Positions 1 through 9,381 of a stretch of DNA of 9,381 nt are shown here, piece by piece. The position numbers and the translations under genes were made by a program. Origin of the DNA: DALYLB01 sp046154695 (GTDB lineage Bacteria; Acidobacteriota; Blastocatellia; RBC074). Within the stretch, counting starts at the first letter, position 1, and each line of letters opens with the position of its first letter. The notes under the pieces were generated by a model. It was not told the DNA's origin, did no database searches, and was given only the letters and a program-made list of their open reading frames with translations. The DNA lies in assembly GCA_046154695.1 (NCBI GenBank), contig JBJXFI010000174.1:1-9381 (forward strand), in the 5' to 3' direction.

Positions 1-858
1 AACATCTGCCGGCCGGTCGTCACGGCGATCACGCCGGTCGATTACGATCATCAGCAATATCTCGGCGATACGCTGACCGCGATCGCTGGCGAAAAGGCGG
101 GGATCCTCAAGCCGGGCGTGCCAGTCGTCGTCGCGCCGCAAGCCCCCGAGGCAATGGCGGTCATCGCCGAACGCAGCCGGGAGGCGGGCGCGCCGTTGAT
201 CCGCGTCGATGCCCGCCTGCGGGATGCGGAGGTCGCTCCTGTGGACGATGGTCATGATCTCCGGCAGGCGGGTATCCATTGCCTTCGTTACGAGGGATGC
301 GATGTGCGGATCAACCTTCGCGGCCGTCATCAGGTCGTCAACGCGATGACAGCGATTCTGGTGGCGGAGGCGCTTCGCGGCGGCGGATACTCGATCCCGC
401 GCGAGGCGATCGTCGAGGGGTTGGAGGGCGTCACTTGGCCGGGCCGCCTGGAGATGGTCCAGATGGGCGGATCGGCGGCGCCACTGCTTCTCGACGGCGC
501 GCACAATCCCGGTGGAGCCGCCGCGCTCGCCGATTTCCTGCGCGAATATTGCTCGTTCGCCCCGCTCACGCTGATCTTCGCCGCCATGGCCGACAAGGCT
601 GTCGAAGAGATGGCCGCGATGCTCTTCCCGCTGTCGCGGCGGGTGATCCTCACCCGGATCGAGAATTCGCGCGCCGTCGATCCGATGGCGATTGCCGCGC
701 GCACCGCCGCGTCGCATCGGAATCCGCGCCTGACTGAGAATGTACAGGCCGCGCTCGAAGAGGCCGTCCGCGCGACGCCGGCCGATGGCCTGATCTGCGC
801 GTGCGGATCGCTCTACCTGGTGGGAGAGATCAAACGGATCATGGGCGGGGCTTCATGA
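1..858 (+). CDS. folC: Bifunctional folylpolyglutamate synthase / dihydrofolate synthase, C-terminal part (5' end outside window)
   Basis: The frame is open from base 1 to the TGA at 856-858, giving 285 visible residues; the start and N-terminal ATP-binding P-loop lie left of the window, since FolC is normally about 420-440 residues. The enzyme adds glutamate to folates in the cytoplasm, and in many bacteria also joins dihydropteroate to glutamate, using ATP. The visible part opens with the family block around TPVDYDHQQYLGDTL followed by EKAGILKPG (nt 97-117); its Lys is the residue reported as carbamylated in characterised homologues. Further on come GRHQVVNA and the C-terminal-domain signature DGAHNPGG (nt 493-516). 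The first in-frame ATG (nt 325-range onward) and the GTG at 118 are internal and not the real start. The gene is convergent with the PA14-repeat gene and overlaps it by 20 bp. Family assignment is firm; whether it has one or both activities cannot be told from this fragment. Confidence 0.93.
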   Translation, partial: NICRPVVTAITPVDYDHQQYLGDTLTAIAGEKAGILKPGVPVVVAPQAPEAMAVIAERSREAGAPLIRVDARLRDAEVAPVDDGHDLRQAGIHCLRYEGCDVRINLRGRHQVVNAMTAILVAEALRGGGYSIPREAIVEGLEGVTWPGRLEMVQMGGSAAPLLLDGAHNPGGAAALADFLREYCSFAPLTLIFAAMADKAVEEMAAMLFPLSRRVILTRIENSRAVDPMAIAARTAASHRNPRLTENVQAALEEAVRATPADGLICACGSLYLVGEIKRIMGGAS

Positions 859-3019
859 GTTCGGGCCCCGCGGCGCGCTGCGCCGGCGCCGCGATCGGCT
901 CCCATTCCAAACGGGCGGTCGCGCCGGCCGTGTGATCGTAAAATTCCAGGACGAGATGATGGCGGCCCGCGGGCAGCAGCAGATCCGCCGTGTATGCGGA
1001 GGGCGCCTGATTGCGCCATCGATCGATCACTCGTTTGCCGTTCACGAAGAGCCGCACGCCGTCATCCGCCGTGACGGTGAACCGGCGCCAGCCGGCGTCG
1101 AGCAGCACCCTGCGCGACCAGCGTACGGAAAAGTCATCCGCGTTTATGCCGCAGACTGCCGCGGGGCCGCCCGCTCCCCAATCGAAATTCAATCCGGCGT
1201 CGCCGTCGTCCCGAATCATCGCGGCGGCTCCCGAGAGCGCGGGGTTATTGAAATATTCTCCCCGCCATCGATCGGCAGGAACCTCGGCGAAACAGGGATG
1301 GCGCTCCCAGCCGAGTTTCAGGGCCGCGGCGCCTACGTGTTCGAAATATTCGACGACGATCCGATGATTGCCCGCGGAGATCGCGACGTTGAACGAATGG
1401 CTCGAGGCCTGGTCCCTCCACCGCTCGAACCGCAACTGCCGGTCGATGTAAACGCGCACGCCGTCGTCCGCCGTGAGATTGAATCGATAGATCCCCTCGC
1501 CGAAGTAGGAGACGCGGGTCCAGCGGGCGGAGAAATTGTCGGGATTCAGCCCGCATCCCGATTCAGGGCCCCGCAATCCCCAATCGAAATCGATCGGTCC
1601 CGAGCCGTCATCGCGCGTCATGGCGGAGGCGCCCTCGAGTACGGCGTTATTGAAGTATTCGCCGCGCCATCTGTCCCCGGGGACCATGGCCGTGCAGGGC
1701 GCGATCGCCCACGAGAGCTTTGCCGTCGCGCTCCCGAAGCGGTCGTAATATTCCAGGACGAGGAGATGTTTTCCGGCGGCGAGTTCGAGATCGATCGTGT
1801 GCGTCGCCACGGGTTGATCCCGCCACGCGTCGAGGACGATTCGCCCGTCCATGCGCAGCCGCACCCCGTCATCCGCCGTGATGGTGAAGCGGTACGTCCC
1901 GGCCGCGAAGATGGCGGCGCGGGACCACCGGACCGAGAACTCATCGGCCCGGATCGAACAGGCCGCGTCTGGCGCCGAAAGCCCCCAGTCGAAATCGATG
2001 GCGCCGGTTCCCGCGTCGCGAACCATGACGGGCCGCCCGCTGAGGTTGCCGGTGTTGAAGTATTCGCCGCGCCAGTGATCGCCGGCCACCGTTTCAAAGC
2101 AGGGCAGCGGTTCCCAGTTCAGTGAGAGCCGCCCGCGCTCCGCGCCGGCGCGGCTCTCGACCACCAGCAGGTGATTGCCGCCTTCGAGGCGCAGATCGAA
2201 GAAGGCCGGGATCGCGGACGAACCGCTCCAGTTCTCGAATCGCAGCTTTCCATCGATGTAGACCCGCACCCCGCTGTTGCCCGAAAGCTGGAACCGGTAA
2301 AACCCCTGCCCGAACGGGGCCTTCCGCGTCCATCGCGCCGAGAAGTTCCGGGCCGGAACCGGGCAGGCCGCGTCGGGGCCTTGCTCCCCTCCGTCGAAGT
2401 TGAGCGAATCTCCATTGCCTTCGTCGCGGATGAGAATCGGCCGCCCTGTCAGATTCGGATTGCTGAAATACTCGCCCCGCCAGTGATCGGGCGCGACGTT
2501 GGCGATGCATGGATGCCGCTCCCACGTCAGTCTGGCGACCGCGCTCCCGAGCCGCTCGTAATATTCGAGCGTGATCCTGTGGTTGCCCGCCGGCAGCGCG
2601 ACCTCCACATTGTGGGTTGTCAGCGCCTGATCGTTCCAGCTCGCGAAATTCTCCTCTCCATCTATGAAAAGGCGGACGCCGTCGTCCGCGGTGATCGTGA
2701 ATCGATAGGCGCCCGCCCCGAACGGAACCGTGCGCGTCCAGCGCGCCGAGAATTCATCGACGCCGAGATTGCATTTTTTCGACGGCCCCCCCAGCCCCCA
2801 GTCGAAGTCGATCTCTCCGACGCCATCGTCCCGAATCAACGACGGCGAACCCGCCAGCGCCCGATTGTTGAAATACTCCCCCCGCCAATGATCGATGGCT
2901 ACGGGGTGAGGGGGAGAGCAATTCGACGTCGGGAAAGGCGATTGCGATCCGCCCGGAAAGGGGAAAAAGATGAACGCCGACAGGAATAGAAGCGGGAATG
3001 CGCGCAAGGCGGGCCACAT
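839..3019 (-). CDS. Secreted protein made of five tandem PA14 domains
   Basis: A 726-residue protein. The hydrophobic N-terminus (residues 4-21, then FPGGSQS) looks like a Sec signal peptide, so the product is probably periplasmic or extracellular. Almost all the rest is five PA14-type repeats at about residues 43-171, 178-307, 314-442, 449-576 and 583-710. Each begins D-(H/R)-WRGEYF, has a central RW(T/S)R segment, then YRF...TADDGVR-hydrophobic-DG, and ends LxLxWE. PA14 is a beta-barrel domain found in glycosidases, adhesins and toxins, usually binding carbohydrate; the DD pair is the calcium/sugar-binding feature in the lectin-type members. Repeat 2 has lost this pair. There are exactly ten cysteines, one pair per repeat (34/83, 171/219, 307/354, 442/489, 576/623). 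No catalytic domain, transmembrane anchor or PEP-CTERM sorting tail is visible; the C-terminus (711-726) is short and Pro/Lys-rich. The ATG at 3019 is chosen because it precedes the signal peptide; no strong ribosome binding site is evident. It is the last gene of the - strand group, 66 bp after the TPR/propeller gene. A carbohydrate- or matrix-binding role is inferred. Confidence 0.88.
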   Translation of the reverse strand: MWPALRAFPLLFLSAFIFFPFPGGSQSPFPTSNCSPPHPVAIDHWRGEYFNNRALAGSPSLIRDDGVGEIDFDWGLGGPSKKCNLGVDEFSARWTRTVPFGAGAYRFTITADDGVRLFIDGEENFASWNDQALTTHNVEVALPAGNHRITLEYYERLGSAVARLTWERHPCIANVAPDHWRGEYFSNPNLTGRPILIRDEGNGDSLNFDGGEQGPDAACPVPARNFSARWTRKAPFGQGFYRFQLSGNSGVRVYIDGKLRFENWSGSSAIPAFFDLRLEGGNHLLVVESRAGAERGRLSLNWEPLPCFETVAGDHWRGEYFNTGNLSGRPVMVRDAGTGAIDFDWGLSAPDAACSIRADEFSVRWSRAAIFAAGTYRFTITADDGVRLRMDGRIVLDAWRDQPVATHTIDLELAAGKHLLVLEYYDRFGSATAKLSWAIAPCTAMVPGDRWRGEYFNNAVLEGASAMTRDDGSGPIDFDWGLRGPESGCGLNPDNFSARWTRVSYFGEGIYRFNLTADDGVRVYIDRQLRFERWRDQASSHSFNVAISAGNHRIVVEYFEHVGAAALKLGWERHPCFAEVPADRWRGEYFNNPALSGAAAMIRDDGDAGLNFDWGAGGPAAVCGINADDFSVRWSRRVLLDAGWRRFTVTADDGVRLFVNGKRVIDRWRNQAPSAYTADLLLPAGRHHLVLEFYDHTAGATARLEWEPIAAPAQRAAGPELMKPRP
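890..2893 (-). repeat. Five-unit tandem PA14-coding repeat (period about 405 bp)
   Basis: Within the PA14 gene the units lie at about 2893-2507, 2488-2099, 2080-1694, 1675-1292 and 1273-890, with start-to-start distances of 402-405 bp (134-135 codons). Similarity is visible at DNA level as well: the same 20-base string, starting TTGAAGTATTC on the + strand, occurs at 1650-1669 and 2055-2074, exactly 405 bp apart. This indicates internal duplication rather than recruitment of unrelated domains. Units are diverged enough at other positions that the expansion is probably not recent. Confidence 0.85.
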
Positions 3020-3085
3020 CGTTTTTTCGAGAAATTGTTCATGTCGCGTTGCGACGGCCGGAAATGGCGGAACTCCAAACCCTTT

Positions 3086-6000
3086 TTACCGCACCCCTTT
3101 CCATCCGGCGTGGGTCTGTTCGTTCACGGTGCGCGTGTTGTAGCGCTCGAGGTATTGCCGGCGGCGGCGCGTGAGCGGATATCGATCCGATGGGGCGTGG
3201 GGATAGCTTTTCATTCCGTGGAAGGGGAGTTCGCCGATCGTCTCGGGGCGGGCGGAATTCAGATCCATATCCTTGCCGAAACCATCGGCATAGACGAGGA
3301 AGGTGCGTTTCCATCCGTTGGGAAGCGCCGGCAGGCGGCGCGCGTCGAAATCGATTCGCATCTCGTCGCCGCTGCGCGTGATGACATACATATCATCGGG
3401 CGCGAGCAGCAGGTCGCGAACATCGCCGAAGCGCGTGTAATTGCCCAGGTGGGCCTTCCAGGGCGCGGCGGGTTCGATGACGCTGTAATCATAGATCAAC
3501 GGCTTGCGGCCGTCGGGGGAGTATTCGCGCGGAAAGCCGCGCCAGCCAAGCTCCGCGCGCATGGGCGAGAGCGTCGTAACCCTCGCCGGCGCGGCGCCGT
3601 CGGAGGCGTCGACCAGAATCTGGTCCCAGTAAATCCGCATGCTCGTCACGATGCGAACCTCGGAATCCCGGCAGAGAAACTTTCCGGTCATATCGACCGT
3701 CATCGTCTTGGGCAGTCCGGCGGGGAAGCCCATCTGCGGAATGACGGTCCGCCATTGCCCCCGGTCGTTCCTGACCTGCACGTATGGCGGGATGAGCGCA
3801 ACGCCCGCCTGTGTGGCGGCCATGTTCGATGTCGAGTCGGCATAATCGATCCACGCGGTCAGCAGCAGCACGACCTGTCTGGCCCTGCTCACGTCGCCGA
3901 GATCGAGCGTGATGGCATGCTCGCGGGCATGGCCCTTGAAGCCGAGTTTCTCGAAATCCTCGGGATAACGACGGTCGATCTTCTCGATCAGGGGCAGCAG
4001 GTCGTTCCCCTTCTCATCGACGGCCCTGACCGGCGGACGCGCGTTGCGCGTCGAATAGAGCCTGAAATCCGGGAAAGGCGGCGCGGGCATGAGCCGTTCA
4101 TTCGGATAGATTTCCGTGCCGGCGGGGTGATCGACGGCCAGCAGTTTGACGGCGTCGAAATAGATCACCTCTTCAAGCTGATTGTTCATCAGGATCGAAT
4201 AGCGCCCGTCGCGCTCCTTCAACTGATCGCCGGTGACGCGAACATATTCATCGGTATCGGGATAGTTCCATCGATCGCCGGGGATGCGGGCCCCGATGGC
4301 CGAGCCGCCGAGGAAGTCCGTGACGAAGCTGAACCGGCCGCCGTCCCACGCATAGAGGATCGGGCAGGAAGTGCCCTTGCGATCCAGCTCCTCGATGGAA
4401 TTGTTCTCGCCGGCCTTGATGGCGGCCTCGGATTGGAGAATGCCGGCGGGCCAGAGCAGTTGCAGCGCGTCGACCTGCGTTCGATCGCCGAGCCCGAATC
4501 TCACGCCCGCGCCCGCGGCCGCGGGCGAGGTGGAATAGATCTCGAGTTTTTGCCGCAGGCTGCCGCTGCGCATCTCGACCTTGGCGCCGATGGCGCTGCG
4601 ATTGCTGGTCTTGCCGGCGAGCGAGAGCCGCGTGAAGCTCTTCCCGAACCCCTCGGCGCGATGAAAACTGACCGCGCCCGTGTCGTTGATCGAGATCAGA
4701 TCGCTTCCCCCGTCGTCGTCGATGTCGCCGATGGCCAGTGCGCGCGGCGCGTTCGATTTCGCCAGGGCGGCGACCGGGTCGGCCAACCTGTCGCCGAGGC
4801 CGCGGCGGAGGCGCGCGCCGCCGGGCGTCCGGGTGACGACATCGAGCAGGCCGTCGTTGTCGTAATCGACCATCTGGGCCGCCCAGCTTCCGCCCTCGCG
4901 CATCTCGACCGCGGTGAAGCCCGTCCGCCCGTCGCTCAGGAAGAGCGTCTCCCTGCCGTCGATGCTTGGCAGATAGAAGTCGATGAAGTTGTCCTTGTTC
5001 AGATCCCCCGCGCCGGCGCCGAGCGATCTGCCCGCGAACCTGATGCCGGCCGCCGCGGCCACCTCCCGGAACGTTCCGTCCCGCTGATTGCTGAAGAGCT
5101 GCGCCGGGCCGCCGTAATTGACGACCAGCAGGTCGATGTCCCGCTGGTTGTTGTAATCAGTCGGGACGATGGCGGTGGTCTTCAGTTTGCCGCCGCCGAG
5201 ACCCGCCTGCGCCGTGGTCTCGGTGAACGATCCGTTGCCGTTGTTTCGATAGAGCCGGTTCTCTTCACCCGGAAAGTCATCCGGGAAGACGGCGGAATCC
5301 CCCGTCGCCGGCCATCGCGTGAGATCCGCGAAGTTCCCCACGTAAAGGTCGAGGTCGCCGTCGTGATCGACATCCAGCCATGCCGCGGCCGCGGCCCACG
5401 AAGGATAGCTCCCCGTCAGCCCCAATTGCGACGTCGCGTCCGTAAACGTTCCGTCACCGGCGTTCCTCCACAGCGCGAGCGTTTGAAATCCGAAAAGGGC
5501 GATGTCGGCCTTCCCGTCATTGTCGAAATCTCCGAAGACCGCGCCCGAGATTGGCTGGCTCGAGGTGATCTTCGACTTCGCGGTCACATCGGCGAACTTT
5601 CCGCCTTCATTGCGAAGCAGCCGGATGAACGGCCTGCCCCCGGCGTCGGCGCCCGAAGCGAGCAGGTCCGGCAGATGGTCGCCGTCGAAATCACCGAGCG
5701 AGACGCTCGACCCGAAGGGCGCGGCGAGCTCCCGCTTCATCGCTTCGTTGAACTCCGATTTTGCGAGCTTCCGGCCGAGAACCCCGGCCATCGCGGGCGT
5801 CGTCGTCGAAATGCCCAGCCCCGCGCCGTTGGTCGCATCGGAGAATTTGATCCCTGGCGCATCCTTTGAAACCAGGTCGGGCTCGGCGCCCGTGCTGACG
5901 ACGGCTTCGGCGTAGCGGCCCTTCTCGCCGTACACATTGCCGAGCGTGGTGGCATAGCCCGAGGCTCGCAATTGCTGAAATCGCCCGAGCATCTTCTGCC

Positions 6001-6601
6001 CCTCCGCCGTCTGGCCGGAGCGGATCAGCGCCTGGGCCAGGCTGTAGGCGGCCGTGGCATTGTAAGGCTCGGCATCGAGCGCGCGCCGAAACGCCGTAAT
6101 CGCCGGCTCGTATTGCTGTTTTTGGGAATGGAGCTGTCCGATCTGGACATTGGTCGCGGGGTCGCGCGCGTCGACGGCAAGGACCTTGTTGAACTCCGCC
6201 AGCGCCTCGTCATAAAGCTTCTCGTTCCGCAGGGCCGACGCGAGCACATAATGCGCCGGGAGGCTCTCCGGCGCGAGCCTGACCGCCACCCGCGCCTCGT
6301 CGACCGCCGCCCGCGAATCATTCAGGAAGAACTGGGCCAGCGCCAGGTTGATCCGCGCAACCGCGAAATCGGGATCCGCCGCGAGCGCCTGTTTGAACTG
6401 TTTGACGGCGTCTTCATGCTTGTACTGTTCCATGAAGGCGACGCCCAGATTGTTCAACCGATAGAGCGCCTCCCGCTTCTGCCGGCGCGCCGCCGGTGAA
6501 TCCGATTGCGCGCCGCCCGCGCGAAGCGCTACCGCCGTCAACCCCGCAACCACGAGAATCACGATACAGACAGAGGAAAGAAGACTCTTTTTCATAACCA
6601 T
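3086..6601 (-). CDS. Exported TPR / FG-GAP (VCBS) propeller / ASPIC-UnbV protein with large unassigned C-terminal region
   Basis: A 1171-residue protein. Residues 1-31 (KK followed by a hydrophobic stretch to about 26) form a signal peptide or N-terminal anchor. About five TPR-like helical repeats follow (residues 46-210, e.g. AVKQFKQALAADPDF). Seven FG-GAP/VCBS calcium-type loops come next: DFDGDHLPD 304, DFDNDGKAD 358, DVDHDGDLD 410, a degraded DYNNQRDID 482, DLNKDNFID 533, DYDNDGLLD 579 and DIDDDGGSD 626. Spacing of about 46-72 residues fits a seven-bladed beta-propeller. Residues about 667-735 match the ASPIC/UnbV pattern (NRSAIGAKVEMRSG ... VDALQLLWPAG), as in CRTAC1-like proteins. Residues 744-1171 are not assigned to a family by eye. 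The biochemical role of such proteins is poorly known; extracellular protein binding or scaffolding is inferred. Start: ATG 6601 or ATG 6595; AAGAG at 6610-6606 lies 4 nt before the first and 10 nt before the second, so either is possible. The gene sits 28 bp after lepB and 66 bp before the PA14 gene. Confidence 0.9.
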   Translation of the reverse strand: MVMKKSLLSSVCIVILVVAGLTAVALRAGGAQSDSPAARRQKREALYRLNNLGVAFMEQYKHEDAVKQFKQALAADPDFAVARINLALAQFFLNDSRAAVDEARVAVRLAPESLPAHYVLASALRNEKLYDEALAEFNKVLAVDARDPATNVQIGQLHSQKQQYEPAITAFRRALDAEPYNATAAYSLAQALIRSGQTAEGQKMLGRFQQLRASGYATTLGNVYGEKGRYAEAVVSTGAEPDLVSKDAPGIKFSDATNGAGLGISTTTPAMAGVLGRKLAKSEFNEAMKRELAAPFGSSVSLGDFDGDHLPDLLASGADAGGRPFIRLLRNEGGKFADVTAKSKITSSQPISGAVFGDFDNDGKADIALFGFQTLALWRNAGDGTFTDATSQLGLTGSYPSWAAAAAWLDVDHDGDLDLYVGNFADLTRWPATGDSAVFPDDFPGEENRLYRNNGNGSFTETTAQAGLGGGKLKTTAIVPTDYNNQRDIDLLVVNYGGPAQLFSNQRDGTFREVAAAAGIRFAGRSLGAGAGDLNKDNFIDFYLPSIDGRETLFLSDGRTGFTAVEMREGGSWAAQMVDYDNDGLLDVVTRTPGGARLRRGLGDRLADPVAALAKSNAPRALAIGDIDDDGGSDLISINDTGAVSFHRAEGFGKSFTRLSLAGKTSNRSAIGAKVEMRSGSLRQKLEIYSTSPAAAGAGVRFGLGDRTQVDALQLLWPAGILQSEAAIKAGENNSIEELDRKGTSCPILYAWDGGRFSFVTDFLGGSAIGARIPGDRWNYPDTDEYVRVTGDQLKERDGRYSILMNNQLEEVIYFDAVKLLAVDHPAGTEIYPNERLMPAPPFPDFRLYSTRNARPPVRAVDEKGNDLLPLIEKIDRRYPEDFEKLGFKGHAREHAITLDLGDVSRARQVVLLLTAWIDYADSTSNMAATQAGVALIPPYVQVRNDRGQWRTVIPQMGFPAGLPKTMTVDMTGKFLCRDSEVRIVTSMRIYWDQILVDASDGAAPARVTTLSPMRAELGWRGFPREYSPDGRKPLIYDYSVIEPAAPWKAHLGNYTRFGDVRDLLLAPDDMYVITRSGDEMRIDFDARRLPALPNGWKRTFLVYADGFGKDMDLNSARPETIGELPFHGMKSYPHAPSDRYPLTRRRRQYLERYNTRTVNEQTHAGWKGVR

Positions 6602-6605
6602 GGAT

Positions 6606-6610
6606 CTCTT
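6606..6610 (-). promoter_or_regulatory. Likely ribosome binding site of the TPR/propeller gene
   Basis: AAGAG on the - strand lies inside the 28-bp gap after lepB. It is 4 nt from the ATG at 6601 and 10 nt from the ATG two codons later, at 6595. The spacing leaves the exact start undecided between the two, a difference of only two residues (MV) at the front of the signal peptide. Confidence 0.4.
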
Positions 6611-6629
6611 GCCCCGCCGCTTCCCGGCC

Positions 6630-7406
<777 letters not shown>

Positions 7407-7459
7407 AAATCTTCAGGTTTTTCCGGAATTTGGTGTTGGGACGAAGCGATCACTTTACA

Positions 7460-9361
<1,902 letters not shown>

Positions 9362-9372
9362 TCTTCCTTCTT
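9362..9372 (-). promoter_or_regulatory. Purine-rich ribosome binding site of the asnB-type gene
   Basis: On the - strand the sequence AAGAAGGAAGA runs directly into the ATG. The AGGA core is only 3 nt from the start, closer than usual, but the adjoining purines offer better-spaced pairing. The start itself is independently fixed by the need for Cys at residue 2. No promoter can be judged, because only 20 bp upstream are present. Confidence 0.5.
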
Positions 9373-9381
9373 CCCGCCGCG

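Noticed and set aside
839..892. PEP-CTERM or other sorting tail on the PA14 protein, suggested by the exosortase-like flavour of the amidotransferase
   Set aside because: The C-terminus (about residues 711-726) has no PEP motif, hydrophobic helix or basic cluster of that kind.
869..893. G/C hairpin downstream of folC as an intrinsic terminator
   Set aside because: The 8-bp stem is perfect, but the following bases (ATCGGCTCCC) contain no U-tract, and such stems are common by chance in Ala/Pro/Arg-coding high-G+C DNA.
890..2893. 405-bp repeats as a mobile element or CRISPR-like array
   Set aside because: The period is a whole number of codons, the units encode PA14 domains and diverge at many positions, and there are no spacers, terminal inverted repeats or transposase.
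932..2989. Two long + strand open frames (932-2125 and 2171-2989) opposite the PA14 gene
   Set aside because: Their repeated motifs, such as IEVFAAP and HAVVRR, are reverse-strand readings of WRGEYF and ADDGVR. The - strand frame has a signal peptide, five recognisable domains and paired cysteines, so it is the real gene.
3043..3055. Inverted repeat GTCGC-GTT-GCGAC in the gap between the TPR/propeller and PA14 genes
   Set aside because: The stem is only 5 bp with a 3-nt loop and is not followed by a T-run on either strand, so it is not supported as a terminator or operator.
3035..5869. A 944-codon open frame on the + strand, antisense to the TPR/propeller gene
   Set aside because: It is the codon-bias shadow of a real high-G+C gene: stops are rare in this antisense register. 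The translation has no domain signatures, and the repeated DDG/VVIDID strings mirror the propeller loops on the other strand.
7407..7459. Promoter or terminator in the gap between the amidotransferase gene and lepB
   Set aside because: The 53 bp contain a short palindrome (TTCCGGAA) but no convincing -35/-10 pair and no stem followed by a T-run on the - strand.

Overview
The window is a G+C-rich, gene-dense bacterial chromosome segment. It holds one incomplete gene on the + strand (the 3' part of folC) and four complete genes on the - strand. There are no RNA genes, mobile elements, CRISPR arrays or phage signatures. The combination of a TPR + FG-GAP/VCBS + ASPIC/UnbV exported protein, a PA14-only repeat protein and strong third-position G/C suggests a free-living Gram-negative lineage such as Acidobacteriota or a neighbouring soil phylum. 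That placement is inference from protein style, not from a marker gene.

Layout: folC runs off the left edge (1-858, +). It meets the last gene of the - strand group tail to tail, and the two coding regions overlap by 20 bp. Reading the - strand in transcription order (right to left) gives: an asparagine synthase/glutamine amidotransferase (9361-7460); a 53-bp gap; signal peptidase I, lepB (7406-6630); a 28-bp gap; a 1171-residue exported protein with TPRs, a predicted seven-bladed calcium-type propeller, an ASPIC/UnbV domain and a large unassigned C-terminal module (6601-3086); a 66-bp gap; and a 726-residue secreted protein that is almost entirely five PA14 repeats (3019-839). The short gaps, common strand and absence of any visible intrinsic terminator make one four-gene transcription unit plausible. 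Its promoter would lie beyond the right edge.

How the genes may work together: asnB and lepB are housekeeping-type enzymes. The two downstream genes carry N-terminal export signals and are built from extracellular binding modules. A signal peptidase placed directly upstream of two large secreted proteins is the most suggestive arrangement here. It may be a surface or extracellular-matrix protein cassette, with the amidotransferase acting either in asparagine supply or in modifying a cell-surface polymer. This is a hypothesis; nothing in the sequence proves a dedicated system. The least explained sequence is the roughly 430-residue C-terminal part of the TPR/propeller protein. The most distinctive structural signal is the PA14 array, with exactly one spaced cysteine pair per repeat. 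No stretch longer than 66 bp between genes is non-coding.
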